A stretch of DNA of 5,099 nucleotides, taken from assembly GCA_013414705.1 (NCBI GenBank), contig CP058705.1, positions 442,805 to 447,903 of the forward strand, written 5' to 3'. Position 1 is the stretch's first letter, and every line of letters starts with the position of its first letter. Source of the DNA: Defluviicoccus sp. Its GTDB lineage: Bacteria; Pseudomonadota; Alphaproteobacteria; Rhodospirillales; Defluviicoccaceae. A program made the translations under genes and the position numbers. The notes below the pieces were generated by a model. The model ran no database searches, was not told the origin of the DNA, and saw only the letters and a program-made list of their open reading frames with translations. Shown in pieces: positions 1 to 5,099 of the stretch.

Positions 1-1
1 G

Positions 2-1792
2 CGCAAGGCGCAGGCGGCAAGCCTGCGCCGGACCCGCACCGAGACCACCGCCAAGCTGCTGAGCGAGCCAGCCGCCGAATCCTGGCGGAGCGTCTCGGCG
101 CTGGACCTGAAGGCCGGTGACGTGGTGCTGGTCGAGGCGGGCGACATCATCCCCGGCGACGGCGAGGTGATCGAAGGCGTGGCCAGCGTGAACGAGGCTG
201 CGATCACCGGCGAGTCGGCACCGGTGATCCGCGAGAGCGGCGGCGACCGTTCGGCGGTGACCGGCGGCACCCAGGTGATCTCCGACCGGATCAAGGTCAG
301 GATCACGGCCGCGGCCGGTTCCACCTTCCTCGACCGGATGATCGCGCTGGTCGAAGGCGCGGAGCGGCAGAAGACCCCGAACGAGATTGCGCTCAACATC
401 CTGCTCGCCGGCATGACGATCATCTTCGTGCTCGCCGTCGCCAGCATCCCGAGCTTCGCCGCCTACGCCGGCGGAGCAGTGCCGGTGATCGTGCTGGTGG
501 CGCTGTTCGTCACCCTGATCCCGACCACCATCGGTGCGCTGCTGTCGGCGATCGGCATCGCCGGCATGGACCGGCTGGTCCGCTTCAACGTGCTGGCCAT
601 GTCCGGCCGGGCGGTCGAGGCGGCGGGGGATGTCGATACGCTGCTGCTCGACAAGACCGGCACGATCACGCTCGGCAACCGGCAGGCGACCGAGTTCATC
701 CCGCTGCCCGGCGTCAGCGAGCGCGACCTGGCGGACGCCGTGCAGCTCGCCTCGCTTGCGGACGAAACGCCGGAAGGCCGCTCGATCGTGGTCCTGGCGA
801 AGGAGAAGTACGGCATCCGCGGCCGCGAGATGGCGCCGCTGCATGCGAAGCTGGTTCCGTTCACGGCACAGACGCGGATGAGCGGCATCGACATCGACGG
901 CCGCCAGATCCGAAAAGGGGCCACCGATGCCGTCGTCGACTGGGTGCGGGCGGTCACCGGCAACCGCAACATGCCGACGCCGCGCGCCCTGCACGACACC
1001 GTCGAACGGATCGCCAAGGCGGGCGGCACTCCGCTTGCGGTCGCCCGCAACGGCCAGTTGCTAGGCGTCGTCTACCTCAAGGACATCGTCAAGGGCGGCA
1101 TTCGCGAGCGCTTCGGCGAGCTGCGCCGGATGGGCATCCGCACGGTGATGATCACCGGCGACAATGCACTGACCGCGGCCGCCATCGCCGCCGAAGCGGG
1201 TGTGGACGACTTCCTGGCCGAGGCGACGCCGGAGGCGAAGCTGAAGCTGATCCGCGACGAGCAGGCGAAGGGCAAGCTGGTGGCGATGTGCGGCGACGGC
1301 ACCAACGATGCCCCGGCGCTCGCCCAGGCCGACGTCGGCGTGGCGATGAACACCGGGACGATGGCGGCGCGCGAGGCCGGCAACATGGTCGATCTCGACA
1401 GCGATCCGACCAAGCTCATCGAGATCGTCGCCATCGGCAAGCAGCTGCTGATGACCCGCGGCGCGCTCACCACGTTCTCGATCGCCAACGACGTGGCCAA
1501 GTACTTCGCGATCATCCCGGCGATGTTCGTGGCGTTCTATCCGCAGCTCAATGCGCTGAACGTGATGGCGCTCGCGAGCCCGCAGAGTGCCATCCTGTCG
1601 GCGATCATCTTCAATGCGCTGATCATCGTGGCACTGATCCCGCTGGCGCTGCGCGGCGTGCGCTACCGGCCGCGCGGAGCGGCAGCACTGCTGCGGCGCA
1701 ATCTGCTGGTCTACGGCCTGGGCGGCGTCGCCGTGCCCTTCGTCGGCATCAAGCTGATCGACCTCATCGTTTCCTCGATCGGCCTCGCATAG
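2..1792 (+). CDS. kdpB: Potassium-transporting ATPase subunit KdpB (P-type ATPase), 5'-truncated by the window
   Basis: KdpB is the ATP-hydrolysing subunit of the inner-membrane KdpFABC K+ pump. The frame is open from the first base, and residues encoded before the first GTG/ATG-like codon (start [18 protein letters not shown]) already match the family, so the gene starts upstream. About 596 residues are visible; alignment by eye to E. coli KdpB (682 aa) puts about 90 residues outside. Visible landmarks: actuator motif TGES (serine codon 215-217, equivalent to E. coli Ser162); membrane segment with [13 protein letters not shown] (about 510-560); phosphorylation motif DKTGT (Asp codon 650-652, equivalent to Asp307); nucleotide-domain motifs FTAQTRMSG and IRKGA; MITGDN (about 1147-1164); hinge motif [15 protein letters not shown] (from 1289), with Cys where E. 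coli has Thr; [11 protein letters not shown] with the Asp and Lys of TM5 (codons 1490 and 1499); and two further C-terminal hydrophobic segments. It ends with TAG at 1790-1792. Nothing looks broken. Identity is certain. Confidence 0.98.
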   Translation, partial: RKAQAASLRRTRTETTAKLLSEPAAESWRSVSALDLKAGDVVLVEAGDIIPGDGEVIEGVASVNEAAITGESAPVIRESGGDRSAVTGGTQVISDRIKVRITAAAGSTFLDRMIALVEGAERQKTPNEIALNILLAGMTIIFVLAVASIPSFAAYAGGAVPVIVLVALFVTLIPTTIGALLSAIGIAGMDRLVRFNVLAMSGRAVEAAGDVDTLLLDKTGTITLGNRQATEFIPLPGVSERDLADAVQLASLADETPEGRSIVVLAKEKYGIRGREMAPLHAKLVPFTAQTRMSGIDIDGRQIRKGATDAVVDWVRAVTGNRNMPTPRALHDTVERIAKAGGTPLAVARNGQLLGVVYLKDIVKGGIRERFGELRRMGIRTVMITGDNALTAAAIAAEAGVDDFLAEATPEAKLKLIRDEQAKGKLVAMCGDGTNDAPALAQADVGVAMNTGTMAAREAGNMVDLDSDPTKLIEIVAIGKQLLMTRGALTTFSIANDVAKYFAIIPAMFVAFYPQLNALNVMALASPQSAILSAIIFNALIIVALIPLALRGVRYRPRGAAALLRRNLLVYGLGGVAVPFVGIKLIDLIVSSIGLA

Positions 1793-1796
1793 GAGA
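1791..1796 (+). promoter_or_regulatory. Ribosome binding site of kdpC, overlapping the kdpB stop
   Basis: AGGAGA begins inside the kdpB TAG stop codon and lies 8 bases before the ATG at 1805. This is a good Shine-Dalgarno match at normal spacing. Ribosomes finishing kdpB release on top of it, so kdpB and kdpC are probably translationally coupled, fitting two subunits needed in equal amounts. It also fixes the kdpC start. Confidence 0.8.
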
Positions 1797-1804
1797 ACAC
1801 GGTC

Positions 1805-2374
1805 ATGCTCAAGCAGGTGCGACCGGCGCTGGTGATGATCATGGCACTGACCCTGATCACCGGCCTTGCCTACCCGCTGGCGGTAACCGGAGTGGCGCAG
1901 CTCGCCTTTCCCGCCGAGGCGCACGGCAGACTGATCGCGCTGCCGAACGGCACAACGGCGGGATCGCTGCTGATCGGCCAGAAGTTCACCGCCAATCGCT
2001 ACTTTCACGGCCGACCCTCTGCCGCCGGCCCCGAGGGCTATGATACCGCCGCGTCCGGCGGCTCCAACCTGGGACCGACCAGCCGGGTGCTGATCGAGCG
2101 GGTGCGCACGGACGTGGCGGCCCTGGGCGGGAGCCCCGCCGCGCCGGTTCCCGCCGACCTGGTCACCACGTCGGCCAGCGGCCTCGACCCGCACATCTCG
2201 CCCGCGGCGGCGGAGCGTCAGGTGGCGCGCGTCGCCCATGCCCGCAAGCTGCCCGAGACGCGCGTCCGCGCGCTGGTGGCGGAACACACTCAGAGCCGCC
2301 TGCTGGGCATCCTGGGCGAGCCCACGGTTAACGTCCTGCAGCTCAACATCGCACTCGACGCGCAGCACGGATGA
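1805..2374 (+). CDS. kdpC: Potassium-transporting ATPase subunit KdpC
   Basis: KdpC is the single-span membrane subunit that stabilises KdpFABC and is thought to assist ATP binding by KdpB. The product is 189 residues, essentially the E. coli length (190). Residues about 7-35 form the N-terminal membrane anchor ([20 protein letters not shown]). The periplasmic part carries the family signatures [21 protein letters not shown] (about 53-73, quoted here as the span GSLLIGQ...YFHGRPSA), [10 protein letters not shown] (84-93), and [20 protein letters not shown] (125-144), followed by the conserved C-terminal helix and a [10 protein letters not shown] end. The start is set by a strong ribosome binding site 8 bases upstream. 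It lies 12 bases after kdpB in the same operon and is complete, with a TGA stop at 2372-2374. No oddities seen. Confidence 0.97.
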   Translation: MLKQVRPALVMIMALTLITGLAYPLAVTGVAQLAFPAEAHGRLIALPNGTTAGSLLIGQKFTANRYFHGRPSAAGPEGYDTAASGGSNLGPTSRVLIERVRTDVAALGGSPAAPVPADLVTTSASGLDPHISPAAAERQVARVAHARKLPETRVRALVAEHTQSRLLGILGEPTVNVLQLNIALDAQHG

Positions 2375-2422
2375 CCCGATCAATCGCTCGTGACAGCCGA
2401 GCCCACGGAGCGCACACTTTCA

Positions 2423-2444
2423 ATGCCACAGGTTGCCGTGGCGT
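2423..2444 (+). other. Hairpin in the kdpC-kdpD gap, directly before the kdpD start
   Basis: The 75-base gap 2375-2449 contains one inverted repeat: ATGCCAC (2423-2429) can pair with GTGGCGT (2438-2444), seven pairs including one G-T, around an eight-base loop. No T-run follows, so it does not look like an intrinsic terminator. It ends five bases before the kdpD ATG and abuts the only Shine-Dalgarno-like bases (GAGG, 2445-2448), which are too close to the ATG for standard use. It might restrain kdpD translation; a chance hairpin in GC-rich DNA is equally possible. No convincing promoter is visible in the gap. Confidence 0.35.
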
Positions 2445-2449
2445 GAGGC

Positions 2450-2998
2450 ATGGCTCTCAACGCGAATTCCGATGACCGTCGTCCGTCTCCCGAGGCACTG
2501 CTGCAGGCAGCCGAGCGGGAGCGGCGCGGCCGGCTAAAGATCTTTCTCGGGGCCGCACCCGGAGTTGGCAAGACCTATGAGATGCTGGCGAGCGCGCAGG
2601 CAAAGCGCCAGGAGGGCGTGGATGTGGTCGTGGGCGTGGTGGAGACCCACGGCCGCGTAGAGACCGAGGCGCTGCTGCCCGGCCTTGAGGTCATCCCTCG
2701 CCAGAAGGTCGACTACCGGGGCCTGATCATCGAAGAGATGGACCTGGATGCGGTGCTGGCGCGGCGACCGAAGCTGGCGCTGGTCGATGAACTCGCGCAC
2801 TCCAATGCCCCCGGCAGCCGCCATCCCAAACGTTACCTGGACGTCGAGGAACTGCTGGCCGCCGGCATCGACGTCTACACGACGCTGAACATCCAGCATG
2901 TCGAAAGCCTGAACGACATCGTCGCCCGGATCACCCGCATCCGCGTCCGGGAGACGATCCGGACGTCGTGCTCGACCGGGCCGACGACATCGAAGTGA
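2450..2998 (+). CDS. kdpD: kdpD fragment 1: N-terminal nucleotide-binding KdpD domain
   Basis: This is the part of KdpD readable from its own start: 182 codons, of which about the first 170 are authentic and the last 12 (from RTSC) are out-of-frame. It covers the cytoplasmic KdpD domain: RPSPEALLQAAERE (11-24), Walker A GAAPGVGKT (34-42, nt 2549-2575), Walker B-like LALVDELAH with Asp113/Glu114, HPKRYLDVEELL, and YTTLNIQHVESLND (143-156). In E. coli this domain binds ATP and is reported to act as an atypical serine kinase on KdpB. Family sequence resumes in the next frame as PDVVLDRADDIEVIDIAP (nt 2959-3012), locating the break at the ATCCGG around 2957-2962. Confidence 0.9.
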   Translation: MALNANSDDRRPSPEALLQAAERERRGRLKIFLGAAPGVGKTYEMLASAQAKRQEGVDVVVGVVETHGRVETEALLPGLEVIPRQKVDYRGLIIEEMDLDAVLARRPKLALVDELAHSNAPGSRHPKRYLDVEELLAAGIDVYTTLNIQHVESLNDIVARITRIRVRETIRTSCSTGPTTSK

Positions 2999-3011
2999 TC
3001 GACATCGCCCC

Positions 3012-3761
3012 GACGATCTGATCCAGCGTCTGCACGAAGGCAAGGTCTACGTGCCGGCAACGGCGCGGCGCGCCATCCGCCACTATTTCGCAGCGGGCAA
3101 CCTGACGGCGCTGCGCGAGCTGGCGCTGCGCAGAACCGCCCAGCGGGTGGACGAACAGCTGCTCACGCACATGCGCGCGCACGCCATCCGGGGACCGTGG
3201 GCGGCGGGCGAGCGGGTCGTCGTCTGCATCAGCGAAAGCGCGCGCAGTGCCGCACTCGTCCGCCAGGCAAAGCGGATGGCAGACCGGCTGCACGCGCCCT
3301 GGACCGCGCTCTACGTGGAGACCGCCCGCACCCAGCGGCTGACCGAGGTGGAACGGGACCGGGTTGCCGACTGCCAGCGGCTGGCCGAGCGCCTGGGCGG
3401 CGAGGCCATGACGGTTCCCGGCGAGGACGTCGCCGGCGAGATCCTCCGTTTCGCCCTCGACAACAACGTCACCCAGATCGTCATCGGCAAGTCGCAGCGC
3501 TCGCGCTGGTTCGAGATGCTGCATGGTTCCGTCGTCCACGATCTGGTCCGCCAGGCAGGCGGCATCAGCGTCCACATCACCGGCGGCACAGCGGGTGAAG
3601 GCGAGCCGCTGCTGCCGAAGACGGTGCACACCGAACAGCGAATACGACGCACGAATTTCGCTGCCTATGCCGGTACCGGGGCGGCGGTCGGCGCCGCGCT
3701 CGGCATCGATCTCCTGATCGCGCCGTGGCTGGGGTGGAAAACGTCGACCTGGTGTTCCTGA
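3012..3761 (+). CDS. kdpD: kdpD fragment 2: end of KdpD domain, USP domain and first membrane segment
   Basis: After a 17-codon linker in the intermediate frame (2959-3009), family sequence resumes at 3012 as DDLIQRLHEGKVYVPATARRAI, then GNLTALRELALRRTAQRVDEQ. The universal stress protein domain follows (about 3213-3585: RVVVCISES, WTALYVET, NNVTQIVIGKSQRSRW, LVRQAGGISVHI). The first membrane segment is at about 3657-3730 (AAYAGTGAAVGAALGIDLLIAPWL). Authentic sequence ends near 3731; the remaining codons to the stop at 3761 are out-of-frame. There is no real gene start inside this stretch: it is the middle of kdpD, and a GTG at 3051 is only an internal valine codon. Confidence 0.88.
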   Translation, partial: DDLIQRLHEGKVYVPATARRAIRHYFAAGNLTALRELALRRTAQRVDEQLLTHMRAHAIRGPWAAGERVVVCISESARSAALVRQAKRMADRLHAPWTALYVETARTQRLTEVERDRVADCQRLAERLGGEAMTVPGEDVAGEILRFALDNNVTQIVIGKSQRSRWFEMLHGSVVHDLVRQAGGISVHITGGTAGEGEPLLPKTVHTEQRIRRTNFAAYAGTGAAVGAALGIDLLIAPWLGWKTSTWCS

Positions 3762-4417
3762 TCGCGGTGATCGGGGTTGCCGGGCGTTACGGCCTGTGGC
3801 CGTCGATCGTCGCCTCGTTCGCCAGCATGCTCGCCTACAACTTCTTCTTTCTGCCGCCGGTGCACACGTTCACCATCGGCAACCCGGCGCATGCGGTCGC
3901 CCTGGTCTTCTTTCTTGCCGCGGCGCTGATGGCGAGCAACCTCGCAGGCCGCGTCCGCGACCAGGCCAATGCGGCGCGCGCGGCGCGTGCCACCGAGGCG
4001 CTCTATGCCTTCAGCCGCAAGCTCGCCGGCGTCGCGACCGTGGATGACCTCGGCTGGGCGGCCGCCTTCCAGATCGCCTCGATGCTGAAGCTGAACGTGG
4101 TGATCCTGCTGCCCGAAGATAACGCACTCGAGGTGCGCGTCGGCTATCCGCCGGAAGACCAACTGGATGCGGCCGACCTTGCCGCGGCCCACTGGAGCTG
4201 GAAGCAGAACCGTCCCGCCGGCCGGGGGCGGAAACGCTGCCCGGCGGCAAGCGGCTGTTCATGCCGATCGCACCAGCCGCGGCCCGGTCGGCGTGGTCGG
4301 GCTCGACCGGGATCAGCCGGGACCGCTGTTCACGCCGGACGAGCGCCGGCTGCTGGACGCGCTGCTGGACCAGACGGCGATCGCGATCGAACGCGTCCGC
4401 CTCGCGCACGAGATTGA
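3725..4417 (+). CDS. kdpD: kdpD fragment 3: membrane segments 2-4 and first half of the GAF domain
   Basis: Homology to KdpD is in this frame from about 3734 (VENVDLVFLIAVIGVAGRYG) to about 4226. It carries membrane segments 2, 3 and 4 (LVFLIAVIGVAGRYG; WPSIVASFASMLAYNFFFLPP; AVALVFFLAAALMASNLAG), the arginine-rich stretch just after TM4 that is typical of KdpD, and the start of the GAF domain (ATEALYAFSRKLAG, LNVVILLPEDN, WSWKQNRPAGRG). Codons after about 4228 to the stop at 4417 are out-of-frame arginine/proline-rich translation. The expected continuation AETLPGGKRLFMPI is in another frame at 4228-4269, across a run of five G at 4224-4228. Confidence 0.87.
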   Translation: MAGVENVDLVFLIAVIGVAGRYGLWPSIVASFASMLAYNFFFLPPVHTFTIGNPAHAVALVFFLAAALMASNLAGRVRDQANAARAARATEALYAFSRKLAGVATVDDLGWAAAFQIASMLKLNVVILLPEDNALEVRVGYPPEDQLDAADLAAAHWSWKQNRPAGRGRKRCPAASGCSCRSHQPRPGRRGRARPGSAGTAVHAGRAPAAGRAAGPDGDRDRTRPPRARD

Positions 4418-4481
4418 CCAAGCGCGTGCTGGCGGAAACCGAACGGCTGCGCTCGGCCCTGCTGACGTCGATCTCGCATGA
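4272..4481 (+). CDS. kdpD: kdpD fragment 4: second half of the GAF domain
   Basis: A short stretch in a third frame holds TSRGPVGVVGLDRDQPGP, LFTPDERRLLDALLDQTAIAIERVRLAHEID, the C-terminal part of the KdpD GAF domain and the helix leading to the histidine kinase core. It is preceded by a 14-codon piece in the intermediate frame (4228-4269). One base is missing between ATC at 4267 and ACC at 4272 (an Arg or Gly codon is expected). True homology ends near 4424; the rest to the TGA at 4479-4481 is out-of-frame. Confidence 0.85.
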   Translation, partial: TSRGPVGVVGLDRDQPGPLFTPDERRLLDALLDQTAIAIERVRLAHEIDQARAGGNRTAALGPADVDLA

Positions 4482-5099
4482 TCTGGCGACTCCGCTCGCC
4501 GGCATCCTGGGTGCGGCATCGTCGCTGCAGCAGTACGACGACCTCTACGACCGCGCCGCACGCCAGGAGCTGCTGGGGACCATCCAGGACGAAGGCGACC
4601 GGCTCAGCCGGTATGTCCGCAACCTGCTCGACATGACCCGCCTCGATTCCGGCGCCATCGAGCTGCACCGCGAGATGGTCGATCTCGGCGAGGCGATCGG
4701 CGCCGCGCTTGAGCGGTGCAGCCGCCTGCTGGCCGGCCACCGGGTAGTGGTGGACGTGCAGCCGGACCTGCCGATGCTCAGCCTCGATCCGATCCTGTTC
4801 GAACAGGTGCTGGTCAATATGCTCGACAACGCGGCGAAGTACGCCCCACAGGGCTCGGCGGTCGATATTGGTGCCGTGCGGCAGGGTGAATTCATCGTGG
4901 TGCGTGTGCGCGACGAGGGACCGGGCATTCCCGCATCCGACGAGGAGCGCATCTTCACCAAGTTCCACCGGGTCGAATCCGGAGATCGCAAGCCGCCCGG
5001 CACCGGCCTGGGGCTCGCCGTCTGCCGCGGCTTCGTCGAGGCCATGGACGGCAGCATCACCGCCTGCAACCGGTCCGACCGGTCAGGTTCCGTCTTCAC
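4426..5099 (+). CDS. kdpD: kdpD fragment 5: histidine kinase core (HisKA and HATPase), running off the window
   Basis: From 4426 the kinase core is uninterrupted to the last base. It opens with VLAETERLRSALLTSISHD, with the phospho-accepting His at codon 4477-4479 followed by DLATPL, where the common motif is DLRTPL. Next come LLDMTRLDSGAIELHRE (dimerisation/phosphotransfer helices), the N box LVNMLDNAAKYAP (Asn codon 4828-4830), G1 box DEGPGIP (from 4912), F box IFTKFHR (from 4951) and G2 box GTGLGLA (4999-5019), then VCRGFVEAMDGSITACNRSDRSGSVF. Only the final strand and tail of the ATPase domain are missing. All catalytic ATP-binding boxes are intact, so the kinase module would be functional if the upstream frame were whole. 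kdpE is expected next. Confidence 0.92.
   Translation, partial: MLAETERLRSALLTSISHDLATPLAGILGAASSLQQYDDLYDRAARQELLGTIQDEGDRLSRYVRNLLDMTRLDSGAIELHREMVDLGEAIGAALERCSRLLAGHRVVVDVQPDLPMLSLDPILFEQVLVNMLDNAAKYAPQGSAVDIGAVRQGEFIVVRVRDEGPGIPASDEERIFTKFHRVESGDRKPPGTGLGLAVCRGFVEAMDGSITACNRSDRSGSVF

Larger units (their letters stand above)
2450..5099 (+). pseudogene. kdpD: Sensor histidine kinase KdpD, with six apparent frameshifts and 3' end outside the window
   Basis: KdpD is the inner-membrane kinase that senses K+ limitation and phosphorylates the response regulator KdpE to induce kdp transcription. Joining the homologous pieces gives about 885 residues, against 894 in E. coli, so only the last 10-20 are missing. 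Domain order is canonical: KdpD N-domain, USP, four membrane segments, GAF, HisKA, HATPase. The frame changes near 2957-2960, 3007-3012, 3731-3734, 4224-4228, 4267-4272 and 4422-4428. The first five each need one extra G or C; the sixth needs one extra CG unit (or removal of one C near 4418). As written, translation from ATG 2450 stops at 2998. None of the pieces contains an internal stop and the motifs are otherwise well kept, so a sequencing or assembly error is more likely than a decayed gene. The ATG at 2450 is chosen because an in-frame TGA (2444-2446) lies just upstream, no other ATG/GTG follows before the conserved RPSPEALL, and KdpD proteins usually have about ten residues before that motif. 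Confidence 0.93.

Noticed and set aside
1288..2043. Plus-strand 251-codon frame spanning the kdpB-kdpC junction
   Set aside because: Arg/Ala/Gly-rich out-of-frame translation of kdpB and kdpC; both authentic frames are intact here.
1061..2383. 440-codon open frame on the minus strand, antisense to kdpB and kdpC
   Set aside because: The translation is rich in Arg, His, Gln and Asp with no recognisable domain, and it lies opposite two clearly conserved genes. GC-rich DNA with biased third positions commonly leaves such antisense frames open.
2375..2449. Intrinsic terminator or promoter between kdpC and kdpD
   Set aside because: The hairpin has no T-run after it and no -35/-10 pair stands out, so kdpD is most simply read through from kdpC.
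2931..3629. 232-codon minus-strand open frame opposite the USP part of kdpD, and similar antisense frames at 3665-4192 and 4330-4968
   Set aside because: Low-complexity antisense translations of conserved kdpD sequence, without ribosome binding sites or domain signatures.
2954..4430. Programmed ribosomal frameshifting to express kdpD
   Set aside because: Six separate shifts would be needed, with no convincing slippery heptamer plus downstream structure pattern, and KdpD is not known to be expressed that way.
1..5099. A hidden novel system, mobile element, CRISPR array or RNA gene
   Set aside because: Virtually the whole window is accounted for by kdpB, kdpC and kdpD; no direct repeats, transposase remnants, or tRNA/rRNA-like stretches were seen.

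Overview
This window is a stretch of a kdp high-affinity potassium uptake operon on the + strand, in the order kdpB (5' end cut off by the window) - kdpC - kdpD (3' end just cut off). The DNA is GC-rich throughout, with strong G/C bias at third codon positions. The KdpC and KdpD sequences look proteobacterial, most like alphaproteobacterial homologues as I remember them; I cannot place the organism more precisely without a search.

Layout: bases 2-1792 encode the C-terminal ~596 residues of the P-type ATPase subunit KdpB, with phosphorylation, nucleotide-binding and membrane motifs intact. The kdpC ribosome binding site overlaps the kdpB stop codon, and kdpC (1805-2374) is complete. A 75-base gap with a small hairpin follows. 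From 2450 to the window end lies kdpD, the K+-responsive sensor kinase. All its domains are recognisable in order (KdpD N-terminal nucleotide-binding domain, universal stress protein domain, four membrane segments, GAF, HisKA, HATPase), but its reading frame breaks six times between about 2957 and 4428. Each break is explained by loss of one or two bases in a short G/C run. kdpB, kdpC, the first 500 bases of kdpD and its last 670 bases have no such breaks.

How the genes work together: KdpFABC is an ATP-driven K+ importer induced when K+ is scarce. KdpB hydrolyses ATP, KdpC stabilises the complex, and KdpA and KdpF (expected upstream, not in view) form the channel-like subunit and a small stabilising peptide. 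KdpD with its response regulator KdpE (expected just downstream, not in view) switches the operon on; KdpD has also been reported to phosphorylate KdpB on the serine of its TGES motif, and that serine is present here.

I found no mobile element, CRISPR array, RNA gene or unknown system. The main point is whether the broken kdpD is a real lesion or a sequencing/assembly artefact; the clustering of short G/C-run losses, with no in-frame stops or visible decay, favours artefact.
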